Source of the DNA: Variovorax sp. Root473 | Lineage (GTDB): Bacteria; Pseudomonadota; Gammaproteobacteria; Burkholderiales; Burkholderiaceae_C | NCBI RefSeq assembly: GCF_001426505.1 | Contig: NZ_LMEV01000014.1 | Location: forward strand, 2,066 to 66,065 | DNA: 64,000 nucleotides | Direction of reading: 5' to 3' | In this document: in pieces, positions 26,897 through 38,800 of the stretch | Layout of the letters: every line of letters starts with the position of its first letter | Numbering within the stretch: position 1 is the first letter of the stretch | Notes under the pieces: generated by a model | Database searches by the model: none | Told to the model about the DNA's origin: nothing | Seen by the model: the letters and a program-made list of their open reading frames with translations, nothing else | Position numbers and translations under genes: made by a program

Positions 26897-29800
26897 TCAT
26901 TGCTTCAGGCCGCGCTGCTCGCGCGGCGTCAGCGACTGCATCTGCGCTGTGGTGAGCGCGCCGGCACCCAGCACCTGCACCACGCCCTTGGGGTCGTAGG
27001 CCGCGCCACTGTGCTCGCGCCGCATGCCGCTGTCGCTGCTGCCCGCATCGCCCGCGCCTTCGTTGCCAAAGCCGAGCACGCGCACCGTGAACACCGACGG
27101 CAGCGCCTGACGCTGCGCCGCGCGGTCGCGCTGCACCGCGTCCTGCGCCGCGGTGGCCGCCTGCGATGCCGCGGCGCTGGCGTTGGTGAGCGCGCCGACG
27201 TTCACCGCCGCGATCACCGGAATGCCCACCGACTGACCCTTCACCTGGATGTTTTCCGCGTTCACCACGCGCAGCGCCGCCAGGTTCACGTTGCCCGACA
27301 CGCGGATGCCGGCCTCGCCTGCGTCGATGGTGCCCAGCGGTGCGATCAGGTCGATGTCGCCTGGCGGCACTTCGGGCAGCGGGTTGAGCGTGGCGATGCC
27401 CGCGCCGGTGTTGGGCGTGGTCGGCGACAGGCTTACCAGGCCCACGTCGTCGTAGGCGCGCCGCTGCGGCGTGTACACCACGGTCGACTTGGAGCCCCGG
27501 CCCGCGTTGATGTCGCCTTGCGCCGACCAGGCCAGGATGTTGCCGCCGAAGGTGGTGAAGATGCGGCTCTGGCCCAGGAGGATGCTGCCGTTCGAGAAGA
27601 TCTCGATCTCGCCCGCGCCCTGCGTGAGCACGCCCGAGCCTTCGCCGGGCACGAAGCCGCCGTCCACGCCGACCAGCGTGCGACCACCCGGCACCATGAG
27701 GCGGATGTCGCCGCCGAAGTCAGTGTGGATGCCTGCGTCCTGCACCTCGTAATGCGGCACGTCGTAGCCCGGGCTGCCGATGGCGATCCACTCAGCCTTG
27801 GTCAGGTACTTCACGCCGGGCTTGGGCCGCGTCGTCGGGATTCCGTTGACGACGGTCTCGTAGTACAGCGCGCTGCTGAACATGGTCAGGTCGCCCTGGC
27901 GCTCGATCGCCTTGCCCTGCGCGTCGTGCGTGGGGAACAGCGTGGCGATGGCTTCGCGCCCGCGCAGATAGCTGCCCTCTCGCGGGCCGCCCGCGGCGTT
28001 GTACTCGCGGCCCGCGGCCTTGAGCTCGGCGTAATACACCGGACGCAGGAAGGCGCGCTGCTGCTCGGCCGGCAGCGCAGCGAAGAAGGCGCGCGCATCC
28101 GTGGACGCGGCGTCGAAGCGCAGGCCCAGGCCGTTGCGCTTGCCGTCGCCGAAGCGCGCTTCCAGCCAGTTGACCAGGTGCAGCTGGCTGGTCAGCCCGT
28201 ACTCGCGCTGCAGGTCGCGGTTCGGCGCTCCGCCGCTGGCACCGCTCGCCGACTGCTGGTAAGCACTGTCGATCTCGGCCTGCTTGCTGGCGAGGTAGGC
28301 CGACGCGCCGGCCTCGTCGCCGCCGTAGCCGAATTGCGCCTGCAGCCAGCGCGCCAGCGTGAGCCGGTCGCTGTACACCATCACGGCCTTGCCGGGCTGA
28401 TCGGCCAACGGCTGACCGGCGGCGGCGAGGTTGGCCGGATCGAGGTAGCGGGCGGCAAAGGCCGAGAAGTCGGGCCCGTTGCGCCCCACGCCCGCGGCCA
28501 CCGCGATGCCCGCGCCGCTGCTGCGATCGCCCGGCGCGAGGTTCACGACCGCGCCGATGCTCTTGAGCTCGCCCTTGTCGGCCATGTACACGTCGCGCCC
28601 CGCGGTCACTTCGAGCAGGCCCGGGCCTGCCACGTAGAAGCTGCTGTAGCGCACGTCGCGCCCGGCGGACACCACGGACACGTCGTCGGGGTTGTTGTGC
28701 ACGATCAGGTTGCCGCGCGCGCTGCCGGCCTCCATCGCGATGGGCTTGAGCGGCGCGCTCGCATCGGCGCGGTTGACCTGCGTGGTCCACCCGAGCGCTT
28801 CGACGGGCGCCATCTCGTACTCGCCCAGGCCGGTGCCCGAATTGACGATGTCGCGTCCCGCGCGCAGCGCCACCGGCCCGCCGCCTTCGTACCAGGTGGG
28901 CAGTGCGCCGGGAATGCCGCCGTTGCTGCCCGCGCCGCGGTACACGATGGAGCCGGTGCGCACGCCGATCACGTCGCCCTCCACCGCATAGAAACGCGCC
29001 GGCTGCTGCCCCGGCACGCTGTCGCCCGAAGCGGTCGGCGCCTGGAGGCTGAACAGCGGATAGCGCTGGTAGCCCTCGCCGGGCAGGAAGGTATCGAGGA
29101 AGACGCTGGGTGCCAGCGCCTCGGGGCTCACATTGCTCAGCTTGCGCGGGCCGAACCAGGTGCGCTCCAGGCTGCCGCTGAAGCCCGGGTTGAACGGGGT
29201 CGGCAAGCCCGTCGGATCGGCGCCCGACTGCGTGAAGCTGTAGCCGCCGGCGTAGATCGAATCGCCCGCCATCAGCTCCAGCTGGCCCGCGCCCGCATGG
29301 GTGAACTGCGGCCCCACGGGCGATGGTGCCAGCATGACGCCGACGGGCGACTGCACGGCCTTGTTGCTGCCGTCGACGGCACCGGTGACCGAGTTGCCGT
29401 AGTAGAGGCTGCCGCTGGCCGCGACCGCGCGGAACATCGAAGGCACCATGTAGCGCCCGTCGGTGGCCTGGCCGTCGCCGCGCATGCGCTCGCCGACGAT
29501 GGCGGTCGACGGCGCGAGATTGCCGCCGGCACTGAACAGGTCGATGCCGCTGGCCGGCGTCCATAGCGAGAACCAGCTGAAGCCCTCGCCCGGGCGCTGC
29601 ACGCCCTCGCCCACGAAGGGCGTGCCGTTGTTGAACTGCGCCACGCGGCCGGCATCGGCCACGCTGCCCAGCACCAGGTCGCCGCGCGAATCGATGCGCA
29701 CCGCCGCATCGCCCGGCACCAGCAACGGCCCGCCGCCGGCGATGGACGAAGTGGCCGTGTAGACCTGGTATGCGCGCGACTCCTCGGGGTCTGCGCGGTC

Positions 29801-32800
29801 GAAGCGCAGCTCGATGCCGCCGACCGAGCCGGCCTGCATGCGCAGTGCGCCGCGCAGGTTGACGAAGGTGCTGTTGAGGTCGGGGCGGCCGCCCTGGTAG
29901 ATGGTTTGCGGCGTGGGATCGTTGGTGATCGGAAACGAGCGCAGTTCGGCCACCGGGTTGAGCCCGCCACCGATGCGCACGTCCAGGTCGCCGCCACCCG
30001 TGAGGGTGAGTTGCCGGCCGTCCGCCGACACCCGGCCCGTGCTGCCCACCACCAGGTTGAGGCCGGTGCTGCGTGAGACGAAGCTGCCGCCCAGGTCCAT
30101 GCGCCGGGTCAACATGCCGGCGTTGCCGCCGGCCTCCAGCACGAGGTTGCCGCCGCCGAGCGTGCCGATGCCGGTGAAGCCGGTCATGAACGGCACGGTG
30201 CCGAACAGGTTGTAGGCGGTGCTCGGGCCCGGCAGGTAGCTGCCGAAGTTGATCCACCAGGCCGTGGGCACGCCCTCGCTGCCGGCCACCGCGCTGCCGG
30301 TGCCCTGGCGCCACAGCCAGTTGCCCACGTCGTTGCTCGCGGGCATCGAGCGGATGCGCCCGATGGCGTCGTCGCGGATCTGGGTCGGCTTGCCGATCAG
30401 GTCGCCGCGGATGTCGCCCTGCGCACGCACCAGCACGTTGCCGCCGTGCTCCGGGTACCACGCGCGGTACAGGCTCTGCGCCCCGCCGTCGACGAAGGGT
30501 TCGTAGGCCGTGCCGTCGGCGCCGAGCACGGTGCCGTCGATGCGGGAGCGCGGCAGGTTGTAGGCCGCGGCCACGCCCCGGGCCTGCGTGCCCGCGGTGT
30601 ACACGCCGTAGGGCGAGTTCATGGTGAAGTCGCCGCCCGAGAGCAGGTCGAGGTCGCCGGTGCCGGTGCGCAGCACGCTGAAGAGCTGCTGCGTGGCCGG
30701 CAGGGGCACGGTCTTGGGCAGCGCGCCGAGCGGTGCCCAGGTCACCAGGTTGCCCAGCCCCATGTCGTTGATGGCCCACACCGCCTCTTCGCCGCCCCAT
30801 TCGTCGAGGTTGATGAGCGTGCCGGGCGCTGCGCCGATCTGATTCAGCGAGTCGCCCATCCAGTAGTACTGGCCCGCGACACCCGGCATCGGCGCCTGCA
30901 GCGCCAGGCCGCTGCCCATGCCGTAGTGCGTGTCGGCCATCAGCAGCTGGCCCTGGAAGCTGCCTGCGCTGCGCGGGCGCAGCGCGCGAGTGTCGGCCGC
31001 CTGCGTGTCGGCACCGGCCGCCAGGCGCATCGACCACGACTGCGAGCCTTCGGCCAGCATCGGCGCGAGCGCCAGGTTGCGGCCCTGGTTGCCATCGGCG
31101 TCGGCCGGGCGCAGGTTGACGAAATCCACGTCGCCGGGCAGCTTGACCAGCGTTTCGGCGGGCACCACGGCGCCCTTGGCCAGCCTGAGCGAGCCGGCCA
31201 GGATCACGCCATTGGCAGGAAGGTCGGGCAAGCCGTCGCCGTTGTAGTCGGGGCTGGGCGTGTCGTTGACGGCGCCGGCCGGAAACGGCAGCGGCACGCC
31301 GGCCGGCCAGGTCATGGCCGCGACGCGGGCATCGCCCGGCAGGCGGTTGCCGGCGTCCAGCCTCATGCCGCTGCGCAGCGTGACGGCCTGCGCCAGCACG
31401 GTGCCCGCCGCGTGCAGCAGGTTGCCCGCCGCATCGCGCACCGCGCCGCCGAGCACGGTGCCCGCGGGCAGCACGAAGTCTTCGGAGAGCGTGGCGGTGG
31501 CTGCCAGCACGGTGCCTGCACGCAGGCTCATGGCCTGCATCGGCAGGGCGTAGTTGAGCGTGCGGCCCGACTGGAAGAAGGTGCCCTCGGCCAACTCGGC
31601 CATGCCGCCGCGCGGCACGACCACGTCGCCGCCCCACGGCACGCGGCCCTTGATGAGCACCCAGCCGGTGTCGCTCGGCGTGGGCTGCAGCACCGAGGTA
31701 TCGAAACCGTCGGTGATGCTGCCGTACACGTTCAGGTTGCCGCCCGCGCGCAGCACCAGCGCGCCAGCCTCCCCGGAGCCGTAGGTGCCGGTCTGCGGCG
31801 TGCGCGGATTGACGCTCGCATAGCGGTGGCCCGACAGGTCGATGTCGCCATCGACGTGCAGGTCGCCGTCGGGCGTGGCGCTGACCACGGCCACACCGGG
31901 CCGCAGGTGGAAGGCATCGCCGTAGGCGCGCAGGCCCGCGAGCCGGTTGTTCATGAGGCCGCCGTTTTCCAGCACGTTGCCCATGAAGGCGACGCTGTCG
32001 GCATGCTTGGCGTCGAGGTAGGCCTGGTTCACCACCTGGTAAGGGCGGCCATCGGCCGCGGCGTCGGTGCCGTAGGCGGCGTCCTTGTAGGTCCAGAAGC
32101 CGTTGACGGTGACGGCACGCGCGCCGTCGATCTGCACCTTGCCGCCCGCGTCGATGGCAATGTCGTCGCCGCGCGCGCCGCCGATGCGTTGCGCGCTCAG
32201 CTCCACCGTGCCCAGCGATTGCGCCATGCCTTCGGTGCCTGCCCGCACATCCATGCGCGCGCCGTTCTCCAGCACGAGGCGGCCGCTGCCCGCGTCGATC
32301 TCGATGACGGCGCGGTTGGGCGCCTCGATCGGCTGGCCATAGCTGTCCGCGCGCAGCACGCGGCTGTGCGCGTCGAGCACGGCCGTGCCGCCGATGGTCA
32401 CGCCGTCGCGCGCGGCCAGACGGATGCTGCCCGCCTGCTCGCCGCTGGCGTCGACCGTGCCGTTGACGGCCAGCCGGCCGCCGTCGACCGACACGCTGAT
32501 CTCGCGCGCCTTGAGTTCGTCGCCCACCGCAAGGTCGCCCTGCTTGAGCTGGAAGCTGCGGCTGCCGAAGACGCCGCCGTCGGTGAAGCGGCGGTTCAGG
32601 CCCGCGAAGTCTTCGATGTGCTGGCCGCGGATGTCGGCGCCGCCGGCCGCGAACGGCACCCATGTGCCGCCCGCGTCGTAGCCGCCGCTGCTCGCGCCCG
32701 CGATGGCGCCGTTCAGCGCGACCGTGCCCGCGCCTTCGCCCAGCGCCAGCACCGTGAGCTTGCCGGCGCGGTTCTGCTCGGCCGAGATGTCGATGCGGGA

Positions 32801-35800
32801 GCCCGCCGACTGGCGCACGTCGCCGCTGCGGCTCTCCAGGATCACATCGCCGCCCCAGCTGTACTTGGGCACATCGAAGAAATCGATGCGACGCCCGGCC
32901 AGGTCCAGTTGTGCGCCGTCGTCCAGCCGCAGGTCGCGTCCGGCCGAGGCCGTGAGCTTGCCGCTGGGCAGTGCGATGCGGCTGGCCAGCGTGAGGTTGC
33001 CGCCCGCGTCCAGGCCGAGCTCGGCGCCGAGCGCATCGGCCAGTGCCTGGCCCGAGAGTGCGGGCGACCCGCCGCCGGCCGGCGGGGCGAGCACGATGTC
33101 GCCGCCCGACTTGATCCGGTTGACCGAGCCGGCCTGCCCGGTGAGCAGCGGCGTCTGGATGCGCAGGTTGCCGCCGGTGAAGGCGTAGCCCTTCAGCGTG
33201 TCGTCCCACGCGCCCTGCGACTGGTAGACCGAGAGCGAGCCCGTATGGTTGGCCGTGATGCGCTCGCTGGCGTTGAGCACCACCTCGCCGAAGCCGAGCA
33301 CCAGCCGGTCGGTACCGTGCACGGTGTCGGGACGGCTGTTGGGGCCGTAGCCGAACTCGATCTGGTTGGCGTCGATCTGCAGCCTTCCGCTGCCGCTGCC
33401 CGCCCCGCCCGCGGCCACCAGCCCCGGTGCGTTGGCGGCGCCGTTCCACACCAGGATGCCGGTGTGGATGCGCGCCAGCGCCCCCGCACCGCCCGCGCCG
33501 TAGATGGCCGGCGTGCCGAGCACCAGCCGCTCGAGCGACGAGCGCCCGGTGGCGGGGTCGATGGTCGAGAGCTCGACCGAATCGTGAAAGTTGATGGCGT
33601 CGCGCGCGGTCAGCACCAGGTTCTCGAGCGCGGGCGCGCCGCTGGAGGTGTCGCCGCGCAACAGGCGGTCCAGGATGCCCTGGTTCAGCGTGAGCCCCGG
33701 GGCCAAGGCGTTGCGGGCAGCCGCGCCGGCCAGTGCGGCCTCGCTGCCGACGTTGATGCCGCCCACCGACAGCACGAGGTTGCGTGTGCCGTAGCGCGAT
33801 GCGTCGCGCAGCTCGAAGCTCTGGTCGGTCGAGGCCGCGATGGTGCCCTCGGAGTAGAGCTGCGTGATGCCGTGGCACAGCGAGCCGCTCGCGCAGCCGC
33901 CGATGTCGATGCGCCCGGGGCCTGCATCGGGCGAATTGCTGAAGCCCGGCGCCAGCAGGTCGAGCCGGCCGTTGGACACCGCCAGCACGCTGGAGATGCC
34001 CGGTGCGTAGACGAAGCCGTCGCGCGAGTCCCAGGCCGCGCGGCCGCGGCCCAGCGTGTTGATGCCCGCGCCCTGCTCGACCACGATGCCGCCGGCCTTG
34101 GTGTTGGTGACCAGGAAGACCTCGCCGGCACGCAGCACCGCGCCTTCGCGCAGCACGATGTCGGCGGCGCCGGTCAGGAATTCCGCGATGTTGGCGCGCT
34201 GGGAGGTGCCGGTGTGGTCCACGTAGCTCACGGCCGGCAGCCCGCCGATGCCCAGGCGCGGCGCGCCGATCGCGTTGAGCGCGCCGGCGTGGACCGAGAC
34301 GCCCTTGAAATCCGGCGTGGGCGCGGCGCCGTCGGCCAGCACTTCGTAGCGATTGGCGTAGCCGCCGACCAGCAGCGCGCTGCCGCCGAAGCCGCCCTCG
34401 CCCGGGGTGTAGTCGACCCGGCCGGCAAAGCGCAGCGCGGGGGCGTCGCTGATCGCTCCGAGCCTCTCGGGCAGGGCGAGATCGAAGCGCAGCGACTTGG
34501 CATCGCGCTCCAGCAGCGCGCGCGGCACGCCGGTGCGCTGGGCCTGTGCGATCGCGAAGTCGGCGTAGGCGGTCTCGTTGTACTGGGAGTAGCTGCGCAG
34601 CGTGTCGGCCGGCGTCACGAACACCTGCGTGGGCAGCGCGTCGCGGATGGCGGTGTTGGCGGTGCCCAGCTGCGCTGCCGCGGCGTAGGAGCCGTTGCGC
34701 ATGGGCGCGGTCACGCCCGACGGCGGCAGGTTCGGCGCCAGGCCGTTGAGCTCGACGCGGAATGCACCGGGCATCAGCGCGAAGGTCGAAGGCAGCAGCG
34801 TGTAGGTGCCGGCGGGCAGGCCGGGCACGCCCGCGGCGATGGTGATCTGGCGGCCCAGCGCGGGGTCGCCCGCGCCGTGCTCGTTGACCAGCGGCGCATA
34901 GCCGGGCTGCGCGCCGGGCACGATGGCATACACCGGGTTGGTGGCCAGCCCCGGCAGCGTGAAGGTGCCGCGCGCGGTGGTCTGCACCAGCGGATTCATG
35001 CGCGCGTCGGTCGAGCCGCCGCGCCCGCCGAGGAAAGCGGTGCCCGTGAGCTCGCCGCCGCCGCGCAGGTCGATCACGGCGCCTTCGCGCACGTTTACCG
35101 CGTGCGCGGCCAGCGTGACCGAGGGGTCATTGCCCACGCCCTTCCACGCCACGTCCTTGCCGTCGTGCATGTAGCTCAGGCCGTCGAGCGTGCCGCCATA
35201 GGGCATCGCGAGGCCGTTGGCGCTGACCGAGGTGACGCTGCCGGGCAGCAGGTTGACCTCGCCGGTGAGCGAAGCCGCCGCGGTCGCCCCCAGCGTGATG
35301 TCGCCCAGCGGCGCGCGCACCACGCCGCCCTGGTTCACGGTGGCCGCGGCGAACCTCAGGCTGCCGAACACCGAATAGGGCTGCGCGGGCAGCGGGGCCG
35401 AGGGATCGATGCGCTCGATGGTCAGGCTGCGCGACGGATCGAACTCGCGCACCAGCGTGCCGTACTGATCGACCCCACCGCGCTCGCCCACGAAGAAGCT
35501 GCCGCTGTCGTTCATTGCGGGGTAGATCTGCGAAGCTGCCAGCGTCAGGTTGCCGGGCGTGTAGAAGGTGGCCGCCTGCGACAGGCGAAGGTCGCCGCCG
35601 CTTCGCATCGCGATCTGATCGAAGGCCTTGCGCTCGACCACCAGCGGCTCGGCCACGTTCTGGATGATGGTGCCGCGCGCGCCGGTGTTGACCACCCCGA
35701 CGATGTCGATCAACTGCGCATCGAGCGACAGGCGCGAGCCCTCGGCCACCAGCGGGATGCCGAGCGCGCCGCCGCCGGTGCCGCCGTTCTTCGAGCCGCG

Positions 35801-38800
35801 CACCGGGTTCGGCATGATGTAGTTGTCGGCCTGCGTGCGTGTGCTGCCGGCCAGGCGGATGTAGGGCGCCGCCAGGTTGACCTGCGAGCCGGGCGCGGCG
35901 TTGGCGGCCAGGTCGATGGCGCTGGCGGTCAGGCGCAGGCTCTGGCCCAGGCGCAGGTCGATGCTGCCGTCGAAGCTCACCAGGCCGTTGGCCATCAGCG
36001 AGAGGTTGTCGAAGCCGCCGCCGGCGATGCGGTCCACGCCGATGCGCGCGTGCCCGTAGGTCAGTGCGGCCTCGCGCTCGCCGGCCTTCAGGCCGGCCGA
36101 AAGACCGCTGTCGCCTTGCGACTGCGCCAGCACCAGTTCACGCGGCACGCGCACCGCATCGTCCACGTTGATGCCCTTCAGGTCCAGGCTGCCGACCACG
36201 CCGTAGTTGGGCGTCTCCAGGCTCAGCGCCAGCGTGCCGCCGGCCGCACCCGCGCCGCCAGCGGCTGCGCGCAGGCTGCCGTCGAGGAACATGCCCCGGT
36301 ACGAAGCCAGTGCGATCAGGCCGCCGTCGCTGGCCACCTCCACCGTGCCGCGGCCCGGCAGGTCCAGGTTCGCCGAAGCGCCCGAGGCGTCGAGCCGCGC
36401 GCCGGGGCGCAGCACCACGAAGGCATCGGCCGCGTCGACCTGGCGTGCGTCGACGCTGTAGGCCGCGCCGATCTCGATGCGACCGCCCTTGCCCACCCGG
36501 CCGTACACATGGCCCTTCGAATCGACCGCGGTCTCGGCGCGGCCGGCGACATCGAGCACCGCGCCGTCACCGATCCAGATGGAGGTGGCGTTGGCCGCGC
36601 CGGACGGCCGGTTCGCGTCGTTGCCGGTGCCGAAGGCGCCCGGCAGCACGCCGATGCGCCCACCCCACGCGTTGAGTGTGCCGTCGATGGTGATCTGGCC
36701 GTTGCCGGTGAGCGTGAGCGTGCGGCCCGGATCGACCGAGATCGCGGCGCCCTGCCCCACCACCAGCGGCGCCTGGCTGTAGATCGAGCCCGCATTCAGC
36801 GCCAGGTCGGCGCCGGCGCGCTGCGTGAGCACGCCCTTCAGCGGGTCTTCCTGCCACAGCGGCGGCAGCCAGCGCTGCAGCACCACCGACGGATCGGCGC
36901 CGGTGGCCGTAGCGCGGGCCGCGGCCACATCGGCGCGCAGCACGGGCATGGCCACGTCGATCCGCGCGCCGCCGGCCACCTGCACGCCCTGCTGGGCGCT
37001 CACGCTGTAGCGCGAGAAGCCGCTGCGGAACAGGCTGTCATCGAGCACCAGCAGCGGCTTGACCGCCACGTCGGCCGCCAGCCGGTTGCCGGCCATCAGC
37101 AGCGCGCCTTCGGCCAGCGCCACGTCGCGCGCGAACGGCGTGCCCGCGGCCACCGTGGCGGTGTAGTCGGGCACGGGCATGCCGTTGGGGAACGCGGCCG
37201 CGGGCACGACGTAGCCCGGCGCCATCTTGCCGCTGATGTTGACCAGCTCGGTGCCCGCCGGCACCACGGTGCCGCTGCCGTAGATGCTGCCGGTCTTGCT
37301 GTGGACGTACACGTACTCCCAGGCCACGGTCGCGGCCGGCACCACCCAGTCGGCGGGCAGCGTGTAGCTTCGCGTGGCCGTGAAAACCGGCATGATCTTC
37401 ATCGCCTCGCCCGGCGCGACGGTGTTCGCGACGTAGCTGAAGTCCTGCGGCAGCACGGTGCCAGCGGGAATGGTGAAGGCCTGCGCCAGCGTCAGGTGCA
37501 CCGGCACCGCTTCGCCCGCCGACAGCCGGCCCGGGTTCAGGAGCACGCCGCCGCCAATGGCCACGCCGATGCCTGTGTCGACGGTCAGCGTGCCGCCGCC
37601 CTTGACGCCATGGCCACGCAACTCGCCCTCGAGCAGCAGCGCGCCGGCGCCACGGCCGTTGGCGTCGTACTGGTTCGACTTGAGCGTGATGTCTCCGCCG
37701 CGCCCGCCCTGCAGCGAAGCGTCGGCCATCATGGCCGCGCCCGACGAGGTGTCGATCGCCGAGCCGGCGTGCAGCCGCACGTCGCCGGTGCTGCTGATGA
37801 AGACATTGCCGCCGTTCATGTACGGCAGGGCGCCGATGTCGGAGGGGTTGTTGCGCAGGTTGGTCCAGAGGCCGCGCGTGTCGAGCGTGACGCCTGCAGC
37901 CACGTCCACGCCCGGCGTGTAGCCCTCGGGCGGCGCGACGACGACCGGCTCTTCGATGAAATCGGTGTTGCTGCCGGACTTCAGCCGGCCCACCATGTTG
38001 CCCAGCGCGATGCTGCCGCCGCGCGCGCCAAGATTGGCCTTGACGTCGACCTGCGTCGCATGCAGCGCGATGCTGCCGCCGTTGCCCACGGCCACCTCGG
38101 CATCCACCGAGATGCCGCCCGTGGCATAGGCCTTGAAGCCGCCGAGCTGCAAGCCGTTGAGCCAGCCGGCGTCGATCTTCATCTTGCCGTTCAGCTCCTC
38201 CGGCAACGCGTCTTCCAGCCGCAGGCCTTCGGCGATGCCCTGCACCGCGCCGATGTCGATGCGCTCGGCCGCGGCCTGTGCGCTATCGCGCAGCATGCCG
38301 GTGGCGGTGTCGAACACCGGGCGCAGTTGGCCGATGACGAGTTGCCCGGCGCGCGGCGCCGCCGTTTGCGATTGACGGTAGCCGTCGAGCGCGGCGTCGG
38401 GCGCATTGCGCTGGCGCTCGCCCTGGAACACGGTCGCCTCCACGCCGCCTTCGAGCACCGCCGACGTCGTGCCCACGATCACGCGGCCCGCGTCGCGGCC
38501 CACGGTGTAGCCGTTCTCCAGCCGCTCGCGCGCGCCGATCAGCGGGTTGTAGAAGAACTCGGTGGTGCTCTGGCCCCAGCGCTCGTGCGGGCTCTCGAAG
38601 CCGCGGTAGACGCCGCTGTAGAGCATGTCGCCCGGCGCACTCGACAGGTTGTAGAGCCGGCCGTCCTTGCCGGTGAGCCAGCTCTGCTTGATCATGCCGG
38701 TCTGCACATCGAGCGAGCCGCCCGACACATTGATGGCCGAACCGGCGCGCGTCACCAGTTCGCCGCCGCCGAAGGCGACGGTGCCGCCCGAGGCCGTCCA

